Positions 13,291-25,300 of a stretch of DNA of 64,000 bases are shown piece by piece; the stretch's first letter is position 1, and every line of letters starts with the position of its first letter. Below the pieces are notes generated by a model. It ran no database searches. It saw only the letters and a list, made by a program, of their open reading frames with translations, and was not told the origin of the DNA. Source of the DNA: Dipetalonema caudispina (Eukaryota > Nematoda > Chromadorea > Rhabditida > Onchocercidae); the NCBI GenBank assembly GCA_013365325.1, contig JABVXV010000343.1, positions 1 through 64,000 on the forward strand. The letters run 5' to 3'. The position numbers were made by a program, and so were the translations under genes.

Positions 13291-13790
13291 TGTAGCGAAA
13301 GTTGTGAAAATTGTTTGGAATTAGGATTGGTGAAGTTACAGATGAATTGAACTCGAGTTGGTGGATTCAATAGCGACCGCTCCCCGTTGAATTTTTTGTG
13401 AGATCTGAACTCGGTCCAGAGGTAGACCGGTTAAATAGGTGAATAAGTCAGCGGGAATGGTCAACAGGAAGCATTGATCTAACTTTGGCGTAAACATATG
13501 ACACAAAAGATACAAAGGACAATATCTACAATCTTATGTATATGAAACAAAGGACATACATTATTGAAACATGTAAACAAAGGTCAATGCATTGTTTGAG
13601 TTTGAAGTTGACCTTAGGGCTATAATGACAAAGACGTATCGTGTTAATAATCTCATCTAAGATAAAAATGAGTGTAAGTTGAAGGATTTATGTTAACAAT
13701 GGAATAATCGGTTCAAACAGTAATTAATTTAATTATAAGAGATATACTATTCCATCCTTCGCGAAGGTTATTCGAATAACTTTCGCGACA
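13291..13790 (-). repeat. 3' LTR of the younger BEL element
   Basis: 500 bp; on the minus strand it runs from TGTCGCGAAAG at 13790 to ACA at 13291. About ten substitutions separate it from the 5' LTR by eye. The imperfect palindrome at 13759-13788 lies at its 5' end. Confidence 0.95.
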
Positions 13791-13925
13791 TTCCCGTCGG
13801 AGGACATGAAAGATTTATAAGTAAACAATAGTTAAGTAGAGAGTATATTACTGGTTTTCATAACAATTACTTGAGTTAATGCTAAGAGAATCAATGATAT
13901 TAAAATTAAACAATTTATCACTGAC

Positions 13926-14330
13926 TTAGTTCGTTGGCGTTAGACCTCGCTTCTGTATAGCACTTTTAGTTCTTGTCGCGATAGGTCCTTGCGGTTCTGA
14001 TTCTTGAATTGGTTTCTTCTTGGTTGATGATTGAAGTTTTGAATTTCCCTTTTCATCGACTTCGAGAGGGTATAGCATGTTCACTGGTCGATTAAGTAGT
14101 TTTCCTTGTGGCGTTTCTATTATAGTGTTTCTTACTTCCCCATCTCTTCCTCTCATAATCTCCTTTATCTTCGCAATTTTCCATATACCACGGGGAATAT
14201 CTGGTTCGTTAACTAGAACGATTTCTTGCTCACGGGGCTCTCTTTTCCCAACCAATTTTGGAGCAGGGTGATATCTTCGAGTTCGTTCTCTTAAACTAGC
14301 TAGATATTCTCCTTTCCATATCTCCCAAAA
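13926..14330 (-). pseudogene. C-terminal end of BEL pol (DUF5641)
   Basis: The minus-strand reading contains EYLASLRERTRRYHPAPK followed by VGKREPREQEIVLVNEPD and NRPVNMLYPLE, the typical ending of Pao/BEL integrase (DUF5641 with an 'R..L.PLE' close). It ends in TAA just before the 3' LTR. The catalytic integrase core upstream is absent, so this is a remnant of a larger polyprotein. Confidence 0.9.
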
Positions 14331-14450
14331 TGTATTTAATGCCTTATTTGTGTGTACCCAATATCTCTCTTAAGTACTCATTCTATGGGGAGTATATTCT
14401 TCTTGATCTTCTTGAGCCCGAAGTTTTGCTTCGAAGTCCGAGTGACGTTT

Positions 14451-16131
14451 TTATAAATTTTCAGCTGTTTCTACAAAATCTCCCAGATTGGAAAGTTCCA
14501 AGAAAGCTTCATGTCCTTTTGTTGCTGCGTCAATTCTTTCTGCCTCCGTGTTTAGCAACTGCATTTTTAAAAGTTCTTTCTTTACCTCATCTGCAAGCTG
14601 CTGCAGGAAACGAATCTTTTCCTTCAGTGGTTTAAGATCCTTTCCCAATTTTTGACAACGTTTCTGTATTGCTTGAACAGCTTTCTCGTCATCATTTTCA
14701 TTTTGCTGTTCTTGGATTCCTAGTAATTCAGGCTTCCAAAATCGATCTATATCTTGGCGGTTGATAGGTTGATTGATTGAATTTGTAATAATTGTTGAGT
14801 TTTTTTCTTCATCTTTGCTTGCACCATATTTCTTGTAGCACAACGCAGAATTGTGTTGGCCTTTGCAAAAGAAACAAGTACGTCTCTTTTGATTGCAGTC
14901 GCTTGTTGCATGTCCCTTTCGAAGACAATTAGTACATGCGTTAAAATTTCTTAAATATTCAAGTCGTTGTTCAACCGTTGGATAAACTGAACATTCATTG
15001 TCCCAATGATTCTTGTTACAAAACGCACAAGGTCTTCTTTCCCTACTAATCTTTTTTAAATTAGTAGTTGAGTCAAAGCCTTTAGATGCTTTGGATTGTT
15101 TTATAAATAAGGCGGATGTTTCCCCTTTAGTATTTTGTGGAACTCTCTTTGGTTCTGGTTCCTTATTAGGGATCCGACTCCTATTTACTTCATCATTTCT
15201 TTGAACTAATGTCATGAGGAATTGTCGAAGGTTGTTAACTGTCCAAGTTTCCTTTTCTGTTTTTAATTGGTAGACCTTGTCTAGGATCCATAATGGCAAT
15301 CTGCTTTCGATGGTTATTTCAAGGACAGAATGTTCTAAGTTCTCCCCGATTGCTTCTAATTGTCTTAAAATTCTTTCCATCGCTTCGATGGTTGATTTCC
15401 ACTCCTTATCATTTCGTTTAATAGCATGGAATTCATTATACAACGATTTCTTCACGGTAATGGGTTTGCCAAACTTTTCCATCAAAACCTGTCTTATTAG
15501 CTCGTAGTTTTCTGGTGCAATGTCATAGCCTCTTACTGATTGCAGGGCTTCTCCCTTCAGGCATGAAATTAAATAGGTGAGTTTTTGAATATTTGGTATA
15601 TTCTGGGAATGGATGGCTGCGTTAAAGCTACTCCAAAATTCACCATAATTTTGGGTTTCAATTAAAGGTTGGTAGTGGTAATTGTGGCAAGTTTATGGTT
15701 GAGTGATAAGTGGGTGAAGGTGACTCGATATTTCTTGGATTTCTATGTTGAGTTGCTGATTCAAGGTCATCATGATATGAGGTTAAGGTAATGATGGCTT
15801 CTTTTCCACTCATAATTAAGTTTAAAATACCTTGTTCATCGTCGACCATTTTCTCATACCTTCCTTCTTCCTCCTTTTTCTTCGTTATTGTTGAAGATTG
15901 TTGTATGATTTCCAGCCATTTTTGATTAATCGATTCGAGTGTACTAACATACAGTTCGAATCGTTTGATTTGATTCTTGATAATCCGCCTTTTGGTTTCG
16001 CATTGTTGTTGTTGTTCTTCTAATGGTAGGGTTTGATCTGGCGGCGTTACGTCAAGCTTCTTGGTATCCTCAAGAAGTTTGCAAATTCTTTCGACTGTTG
16101 GTTGTGCTGATTTGTTTAGAGAGGTCGACAT
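14451..16131 (-). pseudogene. BEL/Pao gag with zinc knuckles, broken by one frameshift
   Basis: It starts MSTSLNKSAQ at 16131, next to the primer-binding site, and runs to a TGA at 15658 (LPQLPLPTFN). The homologous frame then continues from about 15650 (NYGEFWSSFNAAIH) without a stop to 14451. Domains are an N-terminal coiled coil, the DUF1759-like gag core, a CAFCNKNHWDNEC knuckle, NACTNCLRKGHATSDC, and a CFFCKGQHNSALC knuckle. After the knuckles, a DIDRFWKPELLGIQ segment belongs to the protease-RT linker of BEL pol, so the protease is already missing. The tail is a coiled coil. Residues 1-157 are upstream of the break and the 344-codon frame is downstream. Confidence 0.92.
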
Positions 16132-16140
16132 CGTAACTCC

Positions 16141-16158
16141 CGGCTCGTAGCACCAAAA
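16141..16158 (-). other. Primer-binding site of the younger BEL element
   Basis: On the minus strand, TGGTGCTACGAGCCGGGA begins a few bases after the 5' LTR. TGG pairs with the CCA end of a tRNA, and the complement reads CCCGGCTCGTAGCACCA. I cannot name the tRNA without a tRNA set for this genome. Confidence 0.7.
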
Positions 16159-16164
16159 AATTTT

Positions 16165-16664
16165 TGTTGTGAAAGTTGTGGAAATTGTTTGGAATTAGGA
16201 TTGGTGAAGTTACAGATGAATTGAACTCGAGTTGGTGGATTCAATAGCGACCGCTCCCCGTTGAATTTTTTGTGAGATCTGAACTAGGTCCAGAGGTAGA
16301 CCGGTTAAACAGGTGAATAAGTCAGCGGGAGTGGTCAACAGGAAGCATTGATCTAACTTTGGCGTAAACATATGACACAAAAGATACAAAGGACAATATC
16401 TACAATCTTATGTATATGAAACAAAGGACATACATTATTGAAACATGTAAACAAAGGTCAATACATTGTTTGAGTTTGAAGTTGACCTTAGGGCTATAAT
16501 GACAAAGACGTATCGTGTTAATAATCTCATCTAAGATAAAAATGAGTGTAAGTTGAAGGATTTATGTTAACAATGGAATAATCGGTTCAAACAGTAATTA
16601 ATTTAATCATAAGAGATATACTATTCCATCCTTCGCGAAGGTTATTCGAATAACTTTCGCGACA
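16165..16664 (-). repeat. 5' LTR of the younger BEL element
   Basis: 500 bp, minus strand, TGT at 16664 to ACA at 16165. It matches 13291-13790 almost base for base over the full length and should carry the element's promoter. A 30-bp palindrome (16633-16662) lies at its 5' end. Confidence 0.95.
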
Positions 16665-16788
16665 CGCCCCTTGATTTCATATTGTTGTTGTATTCCTTCT
16701 CGAAGTAGATTTCGGTGTGGTAGTAATAAATCGAGCTCCTTTACTTCATCAAGAAATAACAATACGAACAACAAACAACAACCAAAAA
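16665..16788 (-). pseudogene. Old BEL gag start and primer-binding region
   Basis: On the minus strand, TTTTTGG after the LTR end matches the position of the younger element's primer-binding site. It is followed by a reading such as LLDEVKELDLLLPHRN and then QQQYEIKG, aligned with the younger gag's LLEDTKKLDVTPP and QQQQCETK. It is cut at 16665 by the younger insertion. Confidence 0.75.
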
Positions 16789-17230
16789 TGTGACTGACTG
16801 ATAGTTGGAAGCTCCAAGTAAAACGAATAAAAAAAGGGAGGTAGAAGAAAGTGAGTGGTAGCTTTGTAAATGAGTAAGGTGTTTGACCCCCCTATAAAAC
16901 CGTGAATCTTGTGTATATATGTGTATGTCGTGGGACTGGTCTACAAGAAGCATTTTTGTAAGTATGTGCGACAAAGGACATTGTGTTACAATCCTAGCTT
17001 AAGCATATAAAAAAAGGACACGATGTTGCAATCTTATTTTAAGCATATCTTAACCATAGAGAAGAAAGACGTATTGTGTTGATATCTCATCTTAGACAAA
17101 GATGAGCTAAATGATTTACGTCAACAATTTATAAGATGAATTGGTTCATTGAGAAATGAAGTATGAATTACTTTAACTGTAAGAAGTGTATTATACCTTC
17201 CTTCGCGAAACAAATTCGAATTTCGCGACA
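16789..17230 (-). repeat. 5' LTR of the old BEL element
   Basis: About 442 bp on the minus strand, from TGTCGCGAAATTCG at 17230 to CACA near 16789. It is clearly related to the solo LTR, read in the opposite direction, including the CATATGCTTAAG and GTCCTTTGT repeats. It is shorter than the 751-bp solo LTR, so it has an internal deletion or belongs to a variant family. The lower edge is inferred from the TGT and the following TTTTTGG. Confidence 0.75.
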
Positions 17231-20200
17231 AAAAGTACCTAACACAAATACGCATCGAAAGCATAAGAATGTTGAGAACTTATTCAAGGCAGACTTTATT
17301 TAATCCAAAACTAGAAATTGGAAATTTAAAATTAGAAGTAGAAGGGAGTAAAATAAGTCTCAATTTGAAACACATGTAGAAGAAGTGTAATTATAGAAAA
17401 GATTATACGAACATTAGAAAAAGTGACGAAATCATCAAGAAATCATTAGAGTGAATAATCCAGTAAATTATTTCGATTATTTAATTTCAAAAAATACAAA
17501 CTGAATAAACAAATTACCTATTCATCAAGCCAGCTGCAACAAATCCGCCTGAGCAACTTCGTATTCCAAATCAACAGCAAACCAACTGCAACAAATGCGC
17601 TCACACTAAATTCGTATAACAAACAATAAGAGTAAGTGATACACAAGAACATCAGTTTATCACGTCCTGCTTTAATACTTCAAGTTTTCCATATTTCAAC
17701 ACGACCATGATCATACGTGCAATTTTGTTGTAATAGAAGAGAAGATAAACCCATCATCATATCTTCTGGTTTGCTTACGTGTAAAAAAGGAAAATAATTA
17801 CTGTAAAAGAGAAACAGAAAGCACGTAGTAGGATGGGGAAAGAGAAGGTGAAAGAGAGGGGACTTGTTATTTTGTTTTGTAATGGTGTCACTTTGTGGTT
17901 ATTTAAGGGTGCTTATCGAATTTTCGAAATGTATCTCCAATTTGTGATGTTTTTTCTTTTTAAGAAAGAGAAATGATTTTCCATTTCCGTCTATATTTAT
18001 TCAATATTTGACGTGTAATGCCGTAGAAGGTACTCTAAGTCATCGAGCTGTAATATATTTATATACAAAGTCTTGCAGGCAAAATTTTGAGAATTTTCAA
18101 TGCGCATTAGTTTGCTCGTTACGATAGGTTTAACATTTTCCGAAGCTACCATATGCAATGCAGTGGCTGTACGGATACTAAGATTTTACTTGAGGAAGGT
18201 ATTCACTTGCCTATGCACTTGTTTTTTTTTTTTTTTTTTTTTTTTTATTTTTATTTATATACACCAATGAATTGTTGATTTGGAGCGTAGAGGATGTAGT
18301 CCTTAATTTCAGATCATTGAATTTCGCTCAATATAATAGTCTTACACTGTTATAGGGAAAAGGATATGATGTTCCATTAGTTTTTCCAGAAAAACATTTT
18401 TTGTACATCTTTCGTAAAATACAGTAGTGGTATATGACAATATATTACTAGTTGAGGAAGGAAATATAGGGTTTTCTGTTCATATGAAGATTGATTTAAA
18501 TTATATTTAACGAAACAAATTTCCATCCATAACCGTCCTTCAGTTTGAAACAGTTTGCGATTAAAGTTTTTGGATCTGATGTGGTATTGGATGTAAATGA
18601 ATTGGTTTCTTAATAATCTGACATTCAACCTTATCCATTTTCTCGAGATTCTCTAAACCCGGTTAGATTTCTATCCCACTATTCCTCAGTATTTCAGGAC
18701 GAAGTTTCCTTTTGAAACTTCAGAATAATAACTTAAGGTTAGGACATAGTGGGATCGATACTGGTAGTTATTCCGACAGGATGTGATTTGCGACAGTCAT
18801 AACGTGTGTGATGAAGGGGTATCATTTGACTAGTTATTTCGTCCGAAAAACTGACCATGCTTGTCTTGCATAAATTTTAAGTATCTAGTTAAGGATATAA
18901 AAAATTTCTCGATTAATATTCGGCTTCGTAAGAAATACCTATGAAGCCCCTTAAACAGAAGAAATGTTGGAAATGAAACAACGACTGTACTTTCCAGGAA
19001 CAGCAGAATTTATTGGTTGTGAAAGTGATGGTTGTCGTTGTTTCGTGGTTTAGGCTCATGTTATGGATTGATATTTGGCAGTGTTACCTGAGAACTAGTA
19101 ATGCTAAATGTATTGTTCGATTCTCTGTTTCCATCGCCAACTTCATCCTTTGGACTTCAAAGTATTAGGATTTTCCTGATAGCCTTGAGAGATTTATGTA
19201 TTCTTGTCGTTCACTTTAAAGGTGTTCCGATTTGAGAATCTTTTTGGTACTGGAATAATTTTCTGTGCTTCTTACATTGAAAATAACATCGAGAATAGTA
19301 TGTGCGGAACACTATTAGAATTGGCTGAGTAAACATAACAGTGCTGTTATAGAAAGGACATGAACCGTGTTAAATTTATATTGATATGGAATTAATTTCC
19401 TGAAATATTAACTTGGAGGAGGTTGAAGTTCTGAGAGTGTTTTGAAAGTGATTCAATTTGTTCGGTTTCATCATTTCATTTAGTTGGGAGGAGGAAGGGG
19501 TACAGTGTCGGGTACAGACTGCATTTCGATGAGTGTGCTTTGGTTTTTTCCCATTCTCGAGTTGGGAGTTCTTGGTTGTAATTTATTGGATACATTGTTT
19601 GTCGTGACTTTTTCTTCTATGTTTGTTGATTTGGGAAAGACTTGCTTTAGACACTCTCGAATATTTGGTGAGAGTTGTTTTCTTCCTTAGGAGAGGTTCT
19701 TCTTAGGCGTTACAGGATAATCTTGAGTCGCCCGTCAATAATGAAGTTGATCGTCAATGGGATGTAGATGTGAGTAATGTAGAATAATACTGTAGAAAAT
19801 CTTTATTGTTAAGTATAGTAGAAGAAGGAAATTAAAACTGTTGTCGAAGGATGAAGCCAAATAATACAACACGAAAAAAACTATAGCTGAAGCACAATCT
19901 CTAAATGAATAACACTGAAAAACATTATTTTGGTGTAACTATATGTATATATGGGTGCGGTGGGAGTGACTTTCCAAAGAACATTGTATTACAATATTTT
20001 ATTAAGCATAAGGAACAAGGGTTATTGTGTATCAATCCTTTCGCAAATATGATTAGGGTTAATCTAAATGTGATTTACTACTTTGGTAATGTGAATAACA
20101 AGGAAGATGTTTTACCGTATCTCAGGTAAAAATGACTGTAAACAAAATGATTTATGTTAGACATTGTGACCTTCCTCAATTATCAATTTATATGAAAATC

Positions 20201-22362
20201 ACGCAAATGAGAATAATTCCAGAACAAAGGCTAATTTTATTTAAAAATACTTGTGATAAAAATTTTCGAATTCACGACATTGTTGTTCTCTAATTACTCA
20301 TTCCGTCTAGATAGGCTAGAATTGGTTTCGGCTTTATTGTTTATTTTTTATATAAGATACGGCGCAGGTTTTTGATGTGTTTTACATAGCTATGATTTAC
20401 GTTAAAATTATACTAGTCTGTTCGTTTTGCATTTCCTTCATTTCTTCCTCTTCTTTCGCTTAGAAGTTGTAGGTCTGTGTTGTGTGAGGAAGAATATCGG
20501 CAATAGATTTAATGTAGAGCTGGCAAAATGGACGAACAGGTAGGGGGCGTTGCTGGGAATTTTATTGGAAAGTAGGGACTACTTCAAAGCAGGCTTCAAA
20601 AACGATATTATAATTTCAGGAGAGTCGCTGGTTGGATTAGTGCTTCCTTCGAATGAATCAAAAAGAATGAGTTACCAGTGGATGAATCTTATAGGGATGC
20701 TTGGTTATCTCTGCAACAAGGACATTAGTCGTGGTGGCGTTATGTGATGAGTCTTTATGTCCACGAAGCAATTTCATGTCTTGAAATGTTAGTTCTTGTC
20801 ATATCTCTTGTCAGTCTCAAGCATCTTTTATAAAGAACGCAATATAACATAAGATACATACTTCAATAGTTAAGCAAAAAATCGAGTTGAATCCGTGAAT
20901 TACCCATTCAAATTTATAAAATATAAGGCATTAAAGAAACTGGAGCCCACTGCCCTTCTTTCATATTTAATTTCTGACCGGAAACTTCAATTCATTTATT
21001 CGATTAGTTTGCCAGTATTTTGATAAATATACATAGAAGAAGCAATAAAAAATAACGAAATGACAAATGAGCTAGAAACTACTCACCGATTATCATTCAC
21101 CAGCCCTCTAAAGTAAGTCAACAAATCAACGATATCAAAGAGTACTGTTTTGAAGAAAGGAAACTTATAACAATGAAGACAAAGGTGAAGGAAATTTCAG
21201 TACACTGAAGGGAATTAAACGCTAGTCAACCAATACTTTTATCAATAAATAGTGGATTCTACCAAGAAAAAATTAAAAAGTTATCACTTTTACAACAAAA
21301 TATAAATGTTAATTTCTCATGAGAAGCCTACGGAAGATATTGAAAAAAAAAAAAAAAAAAAAAAACATAACATGAAACACAAAATAACACAAATCGTTCT
21401 AAACTAGGAATAATCGAATCAATAAGAAGTGAAGACTGTTATGCTGATGTAAAGATTTGAGAAATTTGATAATACTCAAACTGTGTGAATGCTAAAAATA
21501 TTCAATAATATCTACATCTCAGACGTCCCATTCCATTAAAATTATACTACTTGTGTACAGTAGAAAAATTAAGACACCAGACACAAATTATAATAAACAC
21601 ATAAAGATTTAAAACATAAAATTAAAATGATACAACTGAAATGAACAAAAGGCAGTAACAGTGTACAATTATGGGGGTTAAATTTTGATAATTTAATATT
21701 CCTCTATTGCTACGTGGATTTCCTAAAACGTTTCTTGCACAATACCAGATTCAAAAAATGGTGTGCTTCCCAATTCTGGATTACTCATCACAATCAGTTT
21801 AGTCATGGACGAAACTGACTGATACAAACAAAATAAGAATGCTTGAGGACTTTCTTCCTTTTCTTACCAAACAGAAATTAAAAAGCTTCTGATCCGAAAG
21901 CTTAAAAATAGAGTCTAGCTTATGTTGGCTTAATTTATTTTCCGGAAATACCTTTTTCTTCCGGAATTGAATGCCACCAATTCAGCACTTTCTGTCTGCT
22001 TACAATTGAAAGTTTGGATCAAACAATCTGCACCGAAAATCCTTTACTTACATTTTGATTCTACAGAAGAATTTGTAAGTGTAAAGCTCGTCTCCATAGA
22101 GGAAGTAACGTCGAACTTCTATCCATTACATTATCCTTGAGGAACTCATGCAATTCCATGCGAAATACTACAAAGAGTTTCCGAAATAGTCTGTGTGTAA
22201 CATGTCTAATTACGGAGTTTTACTGATTTGATCTAGCTGTTTCGTTCCAGAATCTTGTCATTGTCAAAATACATTTGTTAATATGGAAGTAGAACGTTTG
22301 GAAAAATCCATGGGTAATATGAAATATAAAACAAATTACAGGACAGGTTAGATGGCAATCGG
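17231..22362. other. Intergenic DNA without a confident gene
   Basis: About 5 kb of AT-rich sequence with scattered open frames under 85 codons that lack splice or protein context. It holds a poly-T tract at about 18223-18246, a poly-A tract at about 21342-21365, and a relict LTR ending at 20279. Confidence 0.6.
19950..20279 (-). mobile_element. Relict BEL LTR fragment
   Basis: Shows the same landmarks as the LTRs at 16789-17230, in the same order: AAAGAACATTGTATTACAAT, AAGCATAAGGAACA, an ATCTCAGGTAAAAATGA block, an AAATGATTTATGTTAGACA block, and an end in TTCGAATTCACGACA at 20279. It is strongly diverged. No internal region is attached on either side. Confidence 0.6.
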
Positions 22363-25300
22363 TCAGCACTGGCTATAGCTATCGTTGGTGATTCTGTAGC
22401 ATACTTCAAATGCTTGTCCCAATGTTACTATTATTTCAGTTGCTACATCCTACAAAGAAGCTTTCCAAAGTTGCATTGATTTAACATAGTAAACGAAATA
22501 CTGACTTTTGATTAAAAATGGTTGAACGAAACCAAGTATATTTAAATCCAAGAAATCAAAAACTGTTACAACTTACAGCAGTTAAGACGCAAAATACATG
22601 ACAGAAATGGCGATCTCCATCTTGTGATATATAAGCGAAACAATTCAGATCTCTTTCATCCTGACAGACTATCTGTATCTGTGCTATTTCATGCTCGACA
22701 GTAAGTTGCTGAAAACATAATATTATAGAATTCCTCATGAAAATGTTATTTTAAACAACTAATAAGTTTTTCGTTTTAAAGGAGCTACTCGATAAATCTG
22801 TAAATAAATGACCACGAACCTTTGTGATAGCATCAAGTACTCGAACACCCGATACTGAGATTTCCAATAAAACATGAGGAACTTTGGCTATTTCGCGAAT
22901 ACCTCTCTAAAAAATATATTTTACTAAAAAATAAATGGCTGAACAAAAATGGAAATAAAATTACTGTTTTACATTCAAGAAATGTGAGTAATTGCTAAAG
23001 AGTTTCATACTTTTAATTTGATCATAGCTCTTCGAGAATCTTCTGTCTCTTCAACATTTGATATTTCCATTGACCCAAGATAATGAGCTGAATACGAGAT
23101 GCAACTCTCAATAAGTGTACTAGATGAATGCTGCCATTCAGTTTGACGTCCTCCAACAACCACTGATTGCGGGATTTGGGTACTCGATGATGACTGCACC
23201 GTACTCCTAAACTTTCATCACTAGATGTAATTCATTGGATTGTGTGGAATAAGGAAAATAAGGTTCTGTAAACTTTTTTTTCACAGAAAGCTACAAAATT
23301 CAGAAGAAATCACCTGCTCTCCTGCCCACTGTCTGCTTCTTCTTCCTGCGCTGCCGCTGCTCGTTCTGCTGCCCTTTGACGTCGCTCTTCCTTTGCTTTC
23401 TTCAAAGAATTTAAAATTCGCTTTTGATGACCAAGTTTTGTGACACCAAGAATCTGAAAATAATGGGCATTAAGAAGGAAGGGAAGCAAAGCATACGAAA
23501 ATGTCGTCTTAAAATCTAACAATGGCAAACCGCTTACTTTCAAATGTTTCCGCGTTGAATCGACTGCAAAAACGATCAACATCGACGTCAACCCGCCACT
23601 TATAAAATGACCGAGATAATCTTCCAAATCCAGTGAATGCAACCAATCCGAAACATATGTAAATGAATCTGAAGAAAATTCAAATAACTGAAATTAACAA
23701 ACTCAAGATTACCATCTCTTCGAGGAAAAATCTAGTGATGAGTAACTTCGAGAATTTAAAACTAACTTGCACTTGGAATGGAAACATTAGGGTAATTTTC
23801 CAGATACATTCCAATTTGGTGTTGTGTTGACTTATCAAACCCGATTTCTTGCATGGCAGCACGATCGAGTGTTGACTGCTGTAAATAACAACAGTCGAAC
23901 CATGCTATAGAATACAAACCTCTAGGAAATTTTTTGGTTTCAAAAACGAGTTCTTTCAATGTAATGCTTACCTCATTTTTCAAAACAAGAAAGACATACC
24001 ATATGATCGACACTATCAAAGCCATTGCTCTCGAGGATTTCCGCTATTTCATTTGCTCTGGGATTAGGTATCCCAACACACACATTTAGCCACTCAGCAA
24101 CAGCATTTATCCCACGCTACAAGAAGAAATTTGCCGTGTAATGTAGCAAAAATCACAGATGAGGTAAATATTTTTCAGAAATTTTATTGCACATCCCTAG
24201 ATTCTAATTAAAGAAGCTTATGCTGCTTCGATAAGAGAGAAAGTAATGCAACACTGCTTTCAATCGCACGACTTCATGGTTTGAATTATATAACTTCCTT
24301 ACTCTAAGCATTACAACTTCCACCGACTCTTAAGAAACGGAATCCTGTGATTAAATATCAGCTATTCATTAGTTAACTTTCCATAACTTCAAGGTCGAAA
24401 TAAAGCAACTATCTCCGTAATCTCCCCAAAGTATAAATGGTGATAACTGACTATTCAGAACCAGTGATCTTTAGTACTAACCGGTTGCTTATATCTTTTG
24501 TTAGTATCAAATCCAAATGACTGCCTGTTTTGCACTGCCTGTGGTCCATTTAACTGCAGCGTCAATGCTTGAGATCTCCGGTCTCTGAGGTAAACAGCCA
24601 CTTTTGGTTCATAATGAGCTGTAAACACTGATTCCCGACAAATTGCGCCACCAAATGATTCCATTATCTCACTGATCTGACAACATATTTTTTAACAATG
24701 ATTCCATTATCTCACTGATCTGACAACATATTTTTTAACAAGATTCATAACGAAGTTTTTATTGTTCCCACAGTTATTTCTCAACAATCGCATAAAGAGT
24801 ACAGATTATTAAAAAATAAGTATAAAGCTGTGGCAACTTAAAAAACAAAACTTCTGTTTGACAGTTGAACTGAAAAATCTACCTTCTTCCACTCGATACT
24901 TTCATCTAAGGAACTATGCCGCGTTGAAACTTTATCACTTTGCGCAAATGATGCCTGTATACTGCCGTTCAGTTCGTCCCTATGTTGCTCGCCGTCGCTC
25001 GAGATGGATAATCCACACACCTCTACAAAGAAAAGGCTGAAACATAGAAGGAGAAGTAAAATTGTTTTTAATGACTGCACTCATAAAAATTAATGTCCAT
25101 CTCTTCCTGCATTTGATTGTGAACGCTCACCCTTACTTATGCTATCATGTGTTGGAATAGATGACGCAGTTCGCAAGCGTACCTCCACAGAAGAAAATGA
25201 CTGATCATCCATGCTGGAACAGTTTAAATTGTGGAAACATTTTGATTTTGGAGGTGAAAAAAAATTTGATTAAAAATGAAATTTCACCTGGATTGCTTGT

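Larger units (their letters stand above)
13291..16664 (-). mobile_element. Younger Pao/BEL LTR retrotransposon, internally deleted, nested in the old element
   Basis: Two 500-bp LTRs (13291-13790 and 16165-16664), near-identical and bounded by TGT...ACA, flank a 2,374-bp interior. The flanking 5-mer CGCCC (13286-13290 and 16665-16669) is a target duplication. On the minus strand the order is 5' LTR, primer-binding site, gag (16131-14451), then the C-terminal DUF5641 part of pol (about 14330-13926), then the 3' LTR. Protease, reverse transcriptase, RNase H and the integrase core are missing, so the copy is non-autonomous. Its insertion site lies inside the old element's gag. Confidence 0.95.
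11270..17230 (-). mobile_element. Old, truncated Pao/BEL LTR retrotransposon (host of two later insertions)
   Basis: A minus-strand element whose 5' LTR is at 16789-17230. It is followed by a degenerate gag that continues in three blocks: 16788-16665, 13290-12660 and 11908-about 11270. The gaps between blocks are filled by a younger BEL element (13291-16664) and a solo LTR (11909-12659). Joining the blocks restores the gag order seen in the younger copy: N-terminal coiled region, central RQLEAV region, then zinc knuckles. No protease, reverse transcriptase or integrase is left, and the element stops near 11270, so its 3' part was lost. Stops and frameshifts are common, so it cannot be active. 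Confidence 0.85.

Noticed and set aside
24838..25080. Apparent signal peptide (LKTILLLLLCFSLFFVEVCG) on the minus strand
   Set aside because: The hydrophobic part is intron read-through; the true exon starts at 25022 (EVCGLSISSDG) within the ankyrin/SAM/PTB gene.
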